Counted from the stretch's first letter, positions 35,401-52,265 are shown. The stretch is DNA of 60,000 nucleotides from Nymphaea colorata (GCF_008831285.2 NC_045147.1:4490001-4550000), one strand, 5' to 3'. Notes: generated by a model not told the origin, from the sequence alone. Made by a program: numbers and translations.

Positions 35401-37877
35401 AAAATATCTATTTGTTCTTGTTCCTTGTAAGTGTGCTTTCATTAGCCAAATATCTGCTCCTTTTGTGTGTATTGTGTCATTGTGCATGTGAAGCATAGTT
35501 GCAATTGGCATTCATAGGTGGGTTTTTCCTGGATGTTCTCTTTCAATATTTTTCTCCCAGGAAAATTTTGTAAATTTAAAAATTAAGGGCCCGTTTGATG
35601 GGCTGGAAAAACACTGTAGCAAAAGAAAAAAAATTCAAATTTTTAAAATTTTTCTCATTCCATCAAACGTGGAGAAATTTTTTTGACCGTTGGAGGTGAT
35701 AAGAGAAATATATTTCCGAAAAGAATTTTCCAGCCAGAAGGGTGGAAAAATTTTTCCGAAAATTTTTTTGTGACCGTTGGAGGAAGAATGGACGGGGAGG
35801 AAGAAGAAGAGAAGAAGGGAAGGAGGGAGGAGGGAGGAAGAAGAAGGGAAGAAGAGAAGGAGGGAGGAAGAAGAAGGAAGAATGGAAGGAGGGAGGAGGA
35901 AGAAAGGAGGGAGGAAGAAGAAGGGAAGAAGGGAAGGAGGGAGGAGGAAGAAAGGAGGGAGGAAGAAGAAGGGAAGAAGGGAAGGAGGGAAGGAGGGAGG
36001 AAGAAGAAGGGGAGGAGGGAGGAGGAAAAAGGGAAAGAGCGCGGAGGAAGAAGGGAGGAAGGGAAGGGAGGAAGAGGGAGGAGGAGGAGGGAGGGAGGGA
36101 GGAGGAAGAAGAGAAGGAAGGAGGAGGAAGAAGAAGGGCTTACCGTGGGTTTCTTCCTCCTCCTCCCTCCCTTCCCTTCCCTTCCCTTCTTCCTCCTCCT
36201 CCTTCTTCCTCCTCCTCCCTTCCCTTCCCTTCTTCCTCCTTCTTCCTCCTCCTCCTCCTTCCTCCCCCTTCCTCCTCCTCCCTTCCCTTCCCTTCTTCCT
36301 CCTTCTTCCTCCTTCTTCCTCCCTCGCTCCCCTCGCTCCCTTCTTCCTCACCATTTCCACCAAACGTAAAATTTTTTTTCCAGAAAAATAATTCCTCTAT
36401 AACAAACACAAGGTGGTTTTGGCAATATAGAATTTTCTTTCCCATTCATCAATTCCAGAAATTTTTTTCTGGAAATTTTTTTCCATTTCCATATTTCCAG
36501 CCATCAAAGTTTCAAACGGCCCCTAAAGGAAAATAGAGAAAATTATGAAATTCTCAGTTAGAGAAAATAGCATTCAGGTTCAAAAGTTGAAAATATCATG
36601 CTATGTTAAAAATATTGGTGATATCTGTGAAAGGGTCTGTAAATTGCTAAAAGTATTGGAGTTGGTTGAATATATTTACCAGAAGAATCCATTCACTTTT
36701 TTAGTAAGGTCCACATAGAAATATGCATGCAAGTGTAAAGCTAATGAGTGTGGGAATGTGTGTGTGAGAGAGTGTGTGTGAGAGTGTGTGTGTGTGTGTG
36801 TGTAAATAAATAAATATATATATATATACCAGTATGTTCATCTAGGACCCACCAAATAACACATTCAATATTGTTTCTCACCTAAGTTCAAACCCGTAGG
36901 TCAAGGCATTCCATGAAACAGTTTCAAAGGATCAATTTATCCTTGGCCAGTTCCTCATATTTTTTAATCTTTGTTTTGAGCAAACTTGTCAAGACGATTG
37001 CACCAAGACTATAACTTTAGGGCTGCCATTTTTTTACATTTGTCATAGTACAAACTGATTCAATAGTATACCATCTTATTCACTTTGATCTTCTTAGCAT
37101 AACAGGAAAGCTAAAACAACAAAAGCATGTGGCATTGAAGATGCCCTTGTGAAAATTAGCAGAAAAAAAATCCAAATTTCATCCCAACAATTTTGTCATC
37201 TGTTTATTGGTTATGTGAATCTTCTGCAATCACCAAGATCAGAGTCCAAGCTGTTGAAGTCAAATTTGCAGCAGATGACAAAAGATTTGTGATATTCTTT
37301 ATCTAATGAATGGGAAAGTGAAGTGTTCAAATTGTCCACCCTATGACCACACCCTCTGGAGAGTACATGTTTCAAGAGAAATCATACAAGGGTACAGTTT
37401 AAATACCATAAAATTATATATCTGTTCTCCACCAGGTCTTGGTCATAAGCAATGGATAGACAGTTTTACAGAATCCTCTTATCTCAGTTAAGCTGGTTTC
37501 ATAGAAGATTTGTCTCAAGAGAAGTAGCGCAATTAATTACTCAAATTGTTTAATCAATGACATAGACATCGACCAAATATGGTGTTTCAAACTTCCAAAT
37601 ACCATCTTGAAATAAATGTGTTAGAAATAGGTTTTGGAATTGGAAGTTCTATGAAGTCGAGGTACTGCAATTGGCCATCAACGGAACCCATACACCTGCC
37701 CCTCCCCAAACAGAGAATATTCAAACATTGAGTAGACAAAGTTCTATACATATATAAAAATTCTATTCAATGAGTGGTTAGTCTCTCGTCAGAGAGGGGC
37801 AGATAAGAGGGGAGGTGTATGGGTTTCATCAATGGCTTGAAAGGAAGGAGTAGGACACACTTAATAGGGATAATTAC

Positions 37878-37909
<32 letters not shown>

Positions 37910-40900
37910 TCAATGGCAATGCTGTCATGTGTCAGATGGTTAAGATTTAAAAATTTGAAGGACCATAAATAGTCATTAAAACTACCATAAACTGTCTCCG
38001 CATTATAAACCATGGCAAATGCTAATTCAGTGACTATTTTTCATGACACCTTTTAGTCGTCTGGCAGCATCCGGTATCTGGCAGGATTGAACTGTCATAT
38101 GTTTATATATATAGAATAGAAGGATTCAAATATTCCAGATGGTGGATAGTTGTTGGGTGATTAAAAATTAACAACTCTGTTGTTGAAAGCACCATAAGTG
38201 TTGCTAAAAATACCATGAATTATTACAGCACTATAAACCATCAGTAATGCTCTAGTGGTGATGCTTTTTCATGACAGATTTTTAATTTTTAGCCACTGAA
38301 CAATAGCTGGCATCCAGCAGATTTAAACTGAATCCTTCTTCTTTGAGGTACTAGAAAAGACTTCCATTTTCATGGAACATCTGTTCATGCCTAGCTATAT
38401 AGCATGAGCATTTCATTCAGTTCATTGTAGACCTGTTTCACAATCATCCAATTTTTTGCTTCATTTTTTTTCCCATCTCTTCATATATACTATTTAGTAT
38501 TTACTATCTGATAATTTACTACCATTGTTTTCTTCATGCTTTCACACTTAAATAGCATAAGGGGCAGAAATGTCTTTCAATCTTCTCAGCTTTTAGTTTA
38601 ATATCCAACAAAAATTTCTATCTCTAAGTATCAACATTAAACTGTGTGAATCACAAGCAAGTTTTCTGAGCTCATCAGTTTTCTGAATCTCCAAAAGCAG
38701 CACCCTAACCTTTTCAAATGATGTACCTAAGTGTTAGGTAATTGTTTCCATTTATCACTAACATGTATTATGTCAGATTCAAAAATATACCAGATGAAAG
38801 GTACACAATTAGCAGTTAGCAATTGGGGTTCAAGTTCAACAGAGCTGTTCATGGAAAAAACAATCTTTGGTTACGGTGCTATCATATGGAATCCATAATT
38901 ACACATCAAACACCAGAGGATAGTCACCATATAATGCTATGGCCTTTTTTCCACAAAAAATGACCTTTTCTCCGTGGGGAAATGGACGGACGGTCAACAT
39001 ACCTTCATTGCCAGCAACACAACGTTAGCAATGTTTGAGATCCTGATCGCAAATTCTTCTTGTCTGTCTCGAAGCTCATCGGTGCTATCATTGTCGTTCA
39101 TAGGTAATGAGTCAACTTCCTCAAATGACCTTAAGGTAGCAAACTGTTGTCGATAATACTCTTTCTCACCTGATACCAAAGGTAGAATTTTAAAATATTG
39201 TACAGTAGCATTCATAGATGTGTCATGCTTAAACGAGAAGCATTCTTGTATGTAAGTGGCTTCCAAATGTATGAACAATTCATTACTAATATGGCATTTG
39301 TCATCAGGAAAAGGAAAAGGTAAAACAGATGAACCTTAAGTCCTCATCAGTTTCCTGAGATCATGATAAAAGTTAATAGCATAAGATTACCACGAAATTG
39401 TCGTTTTATGTGCCAACAAGACCATACATATGATGCAAAAACTGATTTGCAACTAACACGGTATCAGCTATAGCAAATAGAATATAGCTAGAAGTGGTTG
39501 TAACCCACTAAGGAGGAAAGAAGGTTAAAATTTTTAATTGAAGCATCTGACAAAACAACTGCACAGTTCACCATTCCTTGCTTGTCAATGAAACTCAATC
39601 ACAAGAAGAAACTTGATCTGAACAGTGCATAAGAAATAAAAGTTCAAAGTGTCACTTCACCTTGCATTTAATTTTGCTTGATTTTTGCAAGTTTAAGGAT
39701 GAAATCATGAAAACCAACTGCAAGGTGGTGGGGAAATCTACGAGATGTTTGAGGCGCTAATGAAGACAAACATCCCTCAGGCACCGCACCATCAACATTA
39801 GCCCCATATGATCACAAGAGACCTCGTACAGATCCAGTCTATAATGTATAAATTTTCTAAAACCAACAGAAAATGACATACTTTCTTCATATTCTTTAGA
39901 CTCTCAGCCCAAATCAAGTCGCTCTCACTTAATCAACCTTGTGTGTTCATCATAAACAGACGATTAACAGACAAATCCTATGGCAAATAGGAATAGGAAA
40001 CAATTAAGTTCCCGTTGTATCACTATTCAAAATGTCCTCTGCAAAGCAAATAAAAGTTCATAAATGAAGAGCATGGGCTTCGGTTTTCACTTAGTGAAGT
40101 TCTTTTATGTGCTCCATCACGAATTTAATCACATAGCAGACACGTGGGGCCACCATTCAATATCAACATCTGTTGTAAGATCCTCGAGAACAAAATCCTG
40201 TTACGCACATGAATGTTGAACATATAGGGAAAAGAAAAAAAAAGGAAGCTTATGCCACCATATAATTTTATCATATTTGGTACAGCTACCATTACTTTAT
40301 TAAAATGGGAAAATTCCTTGCACTGGGAAAGGAAAAAGGAAAAGCTCAAGTACGAGGAAGATAAGGGTGGAAAGAACAGATTAGGCAGATAACTAATTCC
40401 TCAATTATGTCCCGTGCAGATCAGAAGCCAAGAACTATTCTTCAGCTTTCCCATTATCTACTTTTAAATTTTTCTCAGTTAAAGAACAGGGCTAAACATC
40501 AACCAGACGTACCAAAGCACATCCCTCCACTGTCCACAACTCTAGAAAGATGCCTGAATAGAAATTTTTACTTTTTCAGACAGTTTCTGTATTTCCCCTC
40601 AAAGGAATTCAGGAAAGCGAGAAGAAAAGAGAATCCAACAAAGAAAGATGCTCTTCTTTGCTTCTCCTAAATGACGCATGCATCTGCCAACAGAACAAGA
40701 TCCCTACGGACCAGAAAAACCGATTGGAGGTAAAATACTCACCTTCTATCAGACCCTTGGTCCTCGATAAATCAATATGAGACGGGCGCTCTGGATCAAG
40801 ACTGCGCTTCACCTTCTCCGGCAATCCTCTGATAAACTCTTCCCTCATAGAATTCAAAGAATACCTCCGACTGTTCGGTCGCTTGCTATGAAACTCACTC

Positions 40901-40932
40901 CCATTGATCAATGGTACTCTTTCTGCTTCCAT
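32401..40932 (-). CDS. Metal tolerance protein, manganese-type cation diffusion facilitator
   Basis: Exports Mn2+ (and related divalent metals) from the cytosol into Golgi, pre-vacuolar or vacuolar compartments by proton antiport. Seven exons on the minus strand: 40743-40932, 39003-39169, 35167-35365, 34271-34449, 34026-34176, 33568-33701 and 32401-32580. All borders are GT..AG, phases agree, and they total 1200 bases, i.e. 399 residues, the usual length for plant MTP8-11. The start is ATG 40932 ([11 protein letters not shown]). The N-terminus is cytosolic and charged. The membrane domain carries DSLLD (Asp137, Asp141) and DHYFD (Asp246, Asp250), the paired DxxxD sites typical of Mn-CDFs. [12 protein letters not shown] follows the first site. 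The C-terminal cytosolic domain (about 297-399) carries [17 protein letters not shown] and [18 protein letters not shown]. Introns of 1573, 3637, 717, 94, 324 and 987 bp; the 3.6-kb one is full of MITEs. Intact and probably functional. The exact MTP number is uncertain (MTP9-11 likely). Confidence 0.93.
35587..36523. mobile_element. PIF/Harbinger (Tourist-like) MITE with purine and pyrimidine arms
   Basis: Left end GGGCCCGTTTGATGGGCTGG and right end CCAGCCATCAAAGTTTCAAA-CGGCCCC form an imperfect terminal inverted repeat. TAA at 35584-35586 and at 36524-36526 is a 3-bp target duplication as made by PIF/Harbinger elements. The interior is about 350 bp of GGA/GAA purine tract followed by about 230 bp of TCC/TTC pyrimidine tract, so the element could fold into one very long hairpin. 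It lies in the large intron of the MTP gene. Long open frames on both strands (Glu/Gly/Arg/Lys or Pro/Ser/Leu-rich) come from the repeat and are not genes. Confidence 0.85.
36770..36835. repeat. (GT)n, TAAA and TA microsatellites
   Basis: A GTGTGAGAGTGTGTGT run, then AAATAAATAAA and a short TA run, in the MTP large intron. Confidence 0.85.
37882..37907. repeat. (TA)n microsatellite
   Basis: Thirteen TA units within the MTP large intron, at the left edge of the first of two related MITE-like sequences. Confidence 0.95.
37908..38100. mobile_element. Diverged MITE-like copy
   Basis: Shares CATTATAAACCAT, CTACCATAAACTG, TTTTTCATGACA and CTGGCAGCATCC with the element at 38119-38340, in the same orientation, but is more decayed and its left end merges into the TA run. 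It lies in the MTP large intron. Confidence 0.5.
38119..38340. mobile_element. MITE-like element with ~55-bp imperfect terminal inverted repeats
   Basis: The left end (GAAGGATTCAAATATTCCAG to GATTAAAAATTAACAA) pairs with the right end (TTTTTAATTTTTAGCCACTG to TGAATCCTTCTT). About 222 bp, non-coding, in the MTP large intron. Superfamily unassigned because the target duplication is unclear. Confidence 0.65.
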
Positions 40933-40941
40933 TTTCGACAC

Positions 40942-42912
40942 CTAGAAAGGGAAAACGAAGAAAAAGCTCAACCACGAACCTCCTTCTCTTCGCTCTTAGT
41001 CTCCGCTTCCTTTTTATCAACTATAATGATTCATCCGTGTCCATCTTCCTCATTATTCTTTCGTTGTCCCCTCGTTCTGCAAGAAGACAACGTGTTTACC
41101 AAAGAGAAGGGATTGTGGGGCTGGTAATCAATGACCAGAAAGGTACGATCCGGGGTGCCGGCATGGACAGCTTCACAAATGACATTCTTGAACGCTATTC
41201 ACGCGAAGGCACAAAAGCTTTCATCCCATGAAGCACTAGAGTCTATTTCCATCACGTAGCACGCAAATAACCTGATATTTTCGATTCCATGAAGAATCTG
41301 TGATGAAATTCAAGATATCGTGAGAAGTTGTCTTTCCTTTAGTGGTGAGGAGGGGTGATGATCATGGGGCACTGATGATAACATCGGGTAAGACTGACCC
41401 AGGTGGTCAGAGGACCAACAATCTGCACGTTCTGGAGACGTTCTGTCTTCATTCTGTTATCATTTTACTAGTGCTATTATAATTATCAAATCTATGTTAC
41501 GCAGCTTTTGGGCAGTGGAGAAAAGATCATGCATTGTAAATGTTAGTTCAAGCTAATTGAAGGTAAGGATGTAAGAACTCCTTCTGTAGACTGTAACTTG
41601 GCATATGAAAATACCTGCAGAAGGAAAATTAACTTCACAACTTCTGTAAAATTTTTATTTTCATCCCAGGGTGTCTTCTCCATCTCTGTAAATATAGAAA
41701 CCGACTTGCAAAATCGTTTTGCTTAAGCTTGTGCTTAGTAGTTGATGCCAATTGTAGTTAGATGGTTTAACTCTTAAAAATTTTATAAACTACAAAACTT
41801 TATCTCACATCCAATAAAGCAAATAGAGCTATTTCTAAGAACAAATTGGGTGTTCCTGTATTTCTTTTGGATGTGCTCTTGGAATTTATTAATTAACAAA
41901 AACAAAGCTTTGGTCTGAAAATTAATGGTGACCTGAGTTTTGGCGGTAATGAAAAGTGGCGTACATAGATCGATGATACGATTGCTCTTAACAGCAAGAG
42001 TAGGTATACAATTGACAGCAGAAGCTATTTGAAATCGATGGGTACGACGTGTCATAGATTCGACGGCAAGAGTAATCCAAAGTGAAGGACAGTCTGTTCG
42101 TGACTTCAGGGATCTCAGTGTCTGGCGACGTCATTTCTGAGTTAAATCACACACTGCAGAACTGTTAGAATCATTCAGGTAACTCTTGTTTGAGTAAAAA
42201 GGAGGGAAACACATGCCGCCATCGTCAAAATTTGCATGAGGCATATAACAAATATATCTGTTCATCAAGAAAAAGGAATGCGCCTCACATTTCCCACTTC
42301 TGCATTCAGTCAGACTACGAAATCTTTTATAATTGCCAAGAGCATGCTCCTGCTGAAAGTCTATAATAATCTTACGAAACGTAAATTCTTTGCAAAGTTC
42401 ACATTGTCGTCCTCAAAGGCTGCAAAAACCTTTCCTGAGGTGTCCAAACTAAAAAGATGTTTAAATTGCATGAAGACCGCCTGTAAAGGGGGTAGGTGAA
42501 TGCAGTTTCCAGAAAAGCAGCTAACAACTCGCAATTATTTTCCGCTTGTTCTAGCTAATGAGTCAAGCCAACCGGACAGGCAGTATGATTCGAATAAACG
42601 TGGATGCAACAAGTATTCTTCCTCTTCAAAATGAAAGAAAGCAAATTTTACAAAATGCCTTTCAAGTTTTAACTATCGCCGCCGCTTAACCTTTGAAGGA
42701 CAACAAAAAGGCGCTCAACTTTTTGAGAAACTTTCTCAAAGAGCCGCCCCGGCCCTGTCTTGTCTATAAGTGCAGTTGGAAAATGTTGAATAAAAAAGGA
42801 GATCACTAAATTACTCTCGTACGGCTGTTTTTTTCCTCCCAAAGAACGCATGACCCCACCCATGTGCAAGTGCAACCTTCTCAGGGACGCCGTCACGTCT
42901 GACCAGGCCACC
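40942..42912. other. MTP upstream region; no second gene supported
   Basis: The MTP promoter and 5' UTR should lie just above 40932. Plus-strand frames at 40777-41231 overlap the first MTP exon antisense and are shadows. A minus-strand 81-codon frame (42669-42914) has no recognisable domain. Confidence 0.4.
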
Positions 42913-42938
42913 ATATATATATATATATATATATATAT
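42913..42938. repeat. (AT)n microsatellite
   Basis: Thirteen AT units in intergenic DNA. Confidence 0.95.
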
Positions 42939-43687
42939 TAAATGTGAAGGTTGCCGTGAAGTAAAGAACCCTTCACATGCCTTAACTTAGTTACTCAATC
43001 CTTTTTCTTGGGCAAGACATAACTCTCAAAATCACGGTGTATCAGAGATATGTAATAAAACCGTGCTACAACAGTACCTACGCATACAACTCCTGATATT
43101 CTTCAACTTGGAGGTCCTCATGCCTTGTTCCAAGTAGACCAAAACCCTCCTAGAACGTGAAGTTCAAGAGAAATTCTATGCCATTATAACGTTCCCTGTA
43201 AACCTTTTCTCTCTTTGGCTACCGTAAAATAACAATTACTAACGTAGCGGCTCTGACTTCATGCAAACGGAAAACGACTGGAGGGCACCCAAGACCAAAA
43301 GGAAAATATGTTTTCTTCTATATTTGAGGCCTTAAATGATGACCTGGTATTCTCGACAAGCAACGACCTTTAGCTAGTAGACAAAGTGGATACGATTAGA
43401 GAGTATAAAATAAACACTAGTTTTTTAAGTTAAAATTTTCCCGGAGAGTGGAGAAACCACTTAGATATTGTCAGACCTGGCAGCACTACTTTAACAAAGA
43501 AATGCATAATAACTTCCTACGCGTATTTAGGAATCAAAAAGTCATTTCCAATAATATAATATATATGTATCGTGCGTGTGGGATGAATAAATGCTAAGAA
43601 GGAATGAAGCTCTCCTGCCACTCATATACATGGAAGGATGTGAGTCACAGACGTGAGAGGATTTGGCAAATGTATGGATCACCCTCA

Positions 43688-43919
43688 ACGAGGAGAGGAT
43701 AAGATGCAGAGAACGACTGATTTCGGATGAAGAGGACATGAGTACCACTGGAGGTGTCCTTCACCACCATCTACACGGTAAAGCTGGGTCCATCCATGAG
43801 TGGTGAGGATCGTCAAGTCATCGTCTGGGCGGGCGGCCTTAAGGAGGTCCCCCAACGAAGCGATCACGGCCGAGGAGAAGTGGGTGTCGCTGTACAATTT
43901 GGTCCACTGACTCGTGTTG
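43688..43919 (-). CDS. Unidentified exon-like ORF
   Basis: On the minus strand, a CAG acceptor-like site before WTKLYSDTHF is followed by a GC-richer, protein-like frame (SAVIASLGDLLKAARPDDDL, LTTHGWTQLYRVDGGEGHLQ) that ends at a stop about 43688. Codon use and GC content stand out from the AT-rich surroundings, as a real terminal exon would. I do not recognise the protein. It is in the same orientation as the candidate first exon at 46956-47139, but the phases do not join directly, so at least one exon would be missing. Confidence 0.35.
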
Positions 43920-45005
43920 ATTGCTCAACTGTCAATTACATTTCGAGGTTGGCTTTTATCACGTAAGCCTCATCTTATAAAACTGGTTTTCTTGAATGAA
44001 ATTAAATAGCAAGAGGAACAACCAAATAATCATTTCAATAGAAAGAAACCAAGGTCATTTGAATCGGCAAATAGTTAATATTGTCCGCCTTAATTTACTT
44101 AAAAACATCTAGAGACAAAAGATAAAATATAAAGAAATTTTCAAAATACAAAAAAAGAAAATATATCGTTGGGATCATTTGGCAGCTGACTCCAAGCGTT
44201 CCCGGGATCAGGCGTGGAGCCAAAGAGGGGCCCAAGGGCCCTAAATTTCACTAGTTTTATATAAAAATTTTGAAAAATAATATTTTTACCCAGATTTAGA
44301 AATTCCCGATTCAGCCCAAACCAAAGATTAAAGGATGTTCAGGAATACCAATTCTCTTCAAATTGACTGCAGATTCCCAAGGAGGCTTGGAACAGCCTAC
44401 GAGGATACCAACAAAATAAATACAAGTTAGCTAAACCAAGTCCAAGATTGATTTGATTTTATATATATATAGTTAACTATTTTTCAGTTTAAATATATTT
44501 TTTTGTTATCAAAAAATTGACTACTTTTATAACATCAATTTTTTTATAGTAAAAAATAAATACATGAAATTAGACCTAACTATGTTTCGTTTAAATTGGT
44601 ATTCATAAACATGTTAGCATCTTCATATTTTCTAAAAATATTTTTTTAATCGAGAATTTAAGTGGACTAGTATATATATATATAAGTCACCAGACCTTTA
44701 TACACTAAACTCCCTAAACTCAATCGCAATTATCTGTGCCGCTGATTTTGAGAAAATCAGACAATAAAGATTAAGTTGAAAGAATAAAAATGAAACTATT
44801 TTTTTCAAAGAGATTGAGGATCCGAAACAAGAAAACTCATTTAGTTGTATGTGTGTATGTGAGAGAGAAAAGGAGGGAGAAATAAATGCGTTTTTTAATA
44901 GAGATTTTTCTTGTCTCCTTTAATGGGTGTTTTTGGTCTTTCAAAAGCATTTGGTTTCTAAATAACTCTAAATCTAGTACACAAAACTGCCGGTTGCCGT
45001 ATAAA

Positions 45006-45160
45006 CTTTTTTAAATTGAGAGCAAATGAGTGGAGCGCAGGTGCGCTAAACATCGGTACTGTTAGATATATAAAAAAAACATCCTTTTTTAAATTGAGAG
45101 CAAATGAGTTGCCCGCTCTTGGACTGAACATCCGTATTGTTATATAAAGGCACGGATACT
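45006..45160 (+). repeat. 78-bp two-copy tandem duplication, diverged
   Basis: Copies start at 45006 and 45084 with CTTTTTTAAATTGAGAGCAA and ATGAGT; they then diverge in the middle (GGAGCGCAGGTGCGC versus TGCCCGCTCTTGG) and rejoin at AACATC(G/C)GTA(C/T)TGTTA. Confidence 0.75.
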
Positions 45161-45844
45161 TCTTACTATCCGATCAAGAGCGATGAACGTGGATAAAATC
45201 TCCAATGCCATTGTAAAACAAAAAAACTGATTTTTTTTTAATGTTGACAGCTGCCAAAAAAAGGAGTCTCAAAGTTAAATCTTTCTCCAAGTTGAATATT
45301 TAAAAACATATTTTCTTACGTTAACATTTTAAATTCAAATTGTTTTTCAATCTACGCTGCAACTATCAGAAAAAGGAATTGAGATAAATTTAGACTACAA
45401 CATCAAATAATGGAAAGAGATAAATTTAGTATATGAGAACATGGAAGATTTATGATTCTACATGATTTTTGGTTTAATTGAAAAGTGGTTGCCACTTCGT
45501 AGTTTATCAACTCCTCTGAAAAAATAAAATATATTACTATAGTTTAGTAGGAAGGCGAATTATGTGTTCCGCCCGGAAGAGGAACGGATATGAAAGCCCG
45601 TCCCTCTTATGGGTGAATCTATAACCTGCTCCCTGTTTATTACGCCCTTATAAGAAATACATTATAAAGTCTATTTGCGTGGTTGCGATCAAAACTCAAA
45701 AGGTGGTGTATAAAATGAAAATTCTCTTTTCAAACATACAAAAATATTCGTGAGTAAGCCAGAATTGACAATATGGATATGGTGAGCTGGTCCTTTCAAT
45801 ACCAGAGTCAAAAACTTTAGGCCATGAGGTATTAATTCTCAAAG

Positions 45845-45846
<2 letters not shown>

Positions 45847-45895
<49 letters not shown>
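45847..45895. repeat. (AT)n microsatellite
   Basis: About 24 AT units, intergenic. Confidence 0.97.
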
Positions 45896-45899
<4 letters not shown>

Positions 45900-46779
45900 T
45901 TTGAGCTCTACTCAACTATGCAAAATCCACCTCCAACTGAACTCGTTTAATTCATTTAAGCATTAACTCATGTAATGTTAAATCATTTATGTAAGCATTA
46001 GATCGTGTAACTTGTAAAAATTTGTTTTTACCCACAAAGTTAAAACCAGTGATTCCTTAAACTGGTTTTGTCAATATTACATAAAATATCAGTTTACAAA
46101 TCAAATCGGATATAAATGAGTAGAATTCTTAAAACTCAAACTCAACTCGTCGTTTGTTTTGAGTATCTTTATAAAGTTCAACTCGTTAATTTATAAACGA
46201 GTTGAGCATGAGCTTTTATTGAGTAAATTCGAGTCAAACTGAATTGATTTGACTTGTTGTGTAACCCTATGCACCCACCTTTTCGACCATTAATATGATT
46301 TTGAAGTTTTTACCAATGACCTTCACTTCCTGTTTTTACTAATAATTAATAAATTCTTTTATGCGGTTCACAATGTTTTTGATACCCACGGAACACAAAC
46401 GGTCGGTAGTTGTAGACAACTGACTCTAGAAGCAGATGCAACAGGTTAAAACCACCTGTAAAGGGTAAAACTTTTCCTCTTCTTAGACGAGAGAATCATT
46501 GATGACCTCAACACTATTATGACGCAGGCATCTTATTCTCAGCCAAGTAAAGGGAAATTAAAAACTCGTTTTACTTGGAGTAAATCCTTCAGCTAATAAC
46601 TAAAAAGTGCACCATGACAACCCACGCATATTCACCTGATCATCCAGTGTGATTCAAAGCCTTTCCAAACAAAATACAGGAAAATTATCGCCATGTATGT
46701 AATCCAGTAATGCTTTATGGCGATAAAACTGTTTCATCATGCCAAATGCATGATCGTTTCTTTCAAAGCAGGCGATATA

Positions 46780-47760
46780 TTCTAAATGTCGTTAGCGGCG
46801 GCGATTTATCGTATCGGCGATCATTCTGAAGCTTCGGAAAACACAAAAAAACCGTGTGGATACAGAGAACGAGAATCATTCAGAATCGATGGCGTCGCAA
46901 CAAGCCAAGAAATCCCCGACATTTCAAGGCACAAGGGGAAATGAGAAAGGCGTACCTATGGACCGATGCTTGAGAGAACGGCGGCGGAATATGGATCGAT
47001 CGAGCTCGTAATTCTGCCGCCGGGCTGGGAACTTGTGGAAGAACCGGTCCCTCGCCTTCCACAGGCACTCCTCCCCCTCGCCGGCATCGCGATCGTCCTC
47101 TATTTTCACAAGCAACGCTTCCCCCACGCCGCCCGACATTGATTCCTGGCTGCCGACGGACCCACCGGCGATGCGCGGCTCGCTGAGGGGCAGGGAAAGA
47201 AGGAGAGAGGGAGACGATTGCCGCACTCTCACAGTGGTAATCTCGGGATTTTCCGCGGGGAATCTGCACTAATTGCGGGGCTCATAAATCGGGCGCAGGG
47301 CGCTTGTAAATGACACTGGAACCCTTGATCACTCTGTTATTGACGAGCATGCCTCCGGAGATGTTAATGGAGGATGTTCCGTCGCGGCCCCGTGGTTGGG
47401 ACTTGGGAGACGGCAGGAGCCTGAAACCGAAGAGCTATTCTCTTTTTTTATGCACTTTTTGTTTTTTTTGTTTTTTCCTTCCGATCGTGATGGCGAACGA
47501 CCGGCACCTTTATGGCTTCCATAAAGGACAAAACGACGAAATTGTACCTGTCTTCATTAGAAAGGCGACAGCGAGGCGATGGCGGAAGCCGGGGGACTCT
47601 CTCGGGCGAAGAGCCAGCGTCCAGACTCTGCCACGAAACCAGAGATCCCAGAGCTCCCGTGAAAGAAGATGAAGATGTTTCACCTTCGTCGTCTCCGTCT
47701 GTACATCGAAGCCTGCAGGCGGTGGCGTGTAACTAAAAGCAGCAACAGATCAGCCTAAGT
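46780..47760. promoter_or_regulatory. GC-rich, gene-start-like island
   Basis: A CpG-rich kilobase in an AT-rich landscape, with CGGCGG, GCCGCC and TCGTCGTC runs. This is typical of first exons and promoters in plants. The minus strand holds a plausible coding first exon (46956-47139). Plus-strand frames at 47310-47740 (for example MANDRHLYGFHKGQ) could be a divergent transcript but carry no recognised domain. Confidence 0.5.
46956..47139 (-). CDS. Candidate first coding exon of an unidentified gene
   Basis: ATG at 47139 opens 61 codons (MSGGVGEALLVKIEDDRDAG at the start; ECLWKARDRFFHKFPARRQ in the middle; then a basic stretch IFRRRSLKHRSI) and ends at a good donor (ATAG then GTACGC) in phase 1. 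An in-frame ATG upstream at 47232 would add a Ser/Leu-rich leader. Downstream exons were not identified in the roughly 5.7 kb before the MTP gene; the exon-like frame at 43.7-43.9 kb is a possible but unproven partner. Family unknown. Confidence 0.35.
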
Positions 47761-51934
<4,174 letters not shown>

Positions 51935-52265
51935 TATTTATTTATTTCAAGTACTACAATAAATAGCAATGTTGAATACTTTACAAGCTAGATCAATAGA
52001 TATTATACTGAAGATGAGTATGAACAGAGCATATTGAGGACACAGTAATAGGTGATGCATGTAAAAATGCTTTGAGTTCTTTTACATAATCTTCTTAAGC
52101 ATGTTTCAAATCTCTCTAGCACATCATGAGTTGACAATATTTTTTAAAGTCACAAACAACCACCACGTGAGCACGTGAGTTATTTCGTATAGATGCACAA
52201 AATTTTCTATCATGTGTTTAACTACTAAAAGATAAAAGTCTTTTACAAGATTCAATATAAGTAAT

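Larger units (their letters stand above)
43960..46780. other. Intergenic AT-rich DNA
   Basis: No gene seen. Includes a 78-bp tandem repeat and an AT microsatellite (both listed separately), plus short TA runs near 44460 and 44670. Confidence 0.4.

Noticed and set aside
35635-36536. Six long overlapping open frames on both strands
   Set aside because: Composed of Glu/Gly/Arg/Lys or Pro/Ser/Leu from GGA/TCC tracts inside a MITE; stop codons are rare there because of composition alone.
40777-41231. Plus-strand frames of 106-116 codons
   Set aside because: They overlap the first exon and leader of the MTP gene antisense and have no domain.
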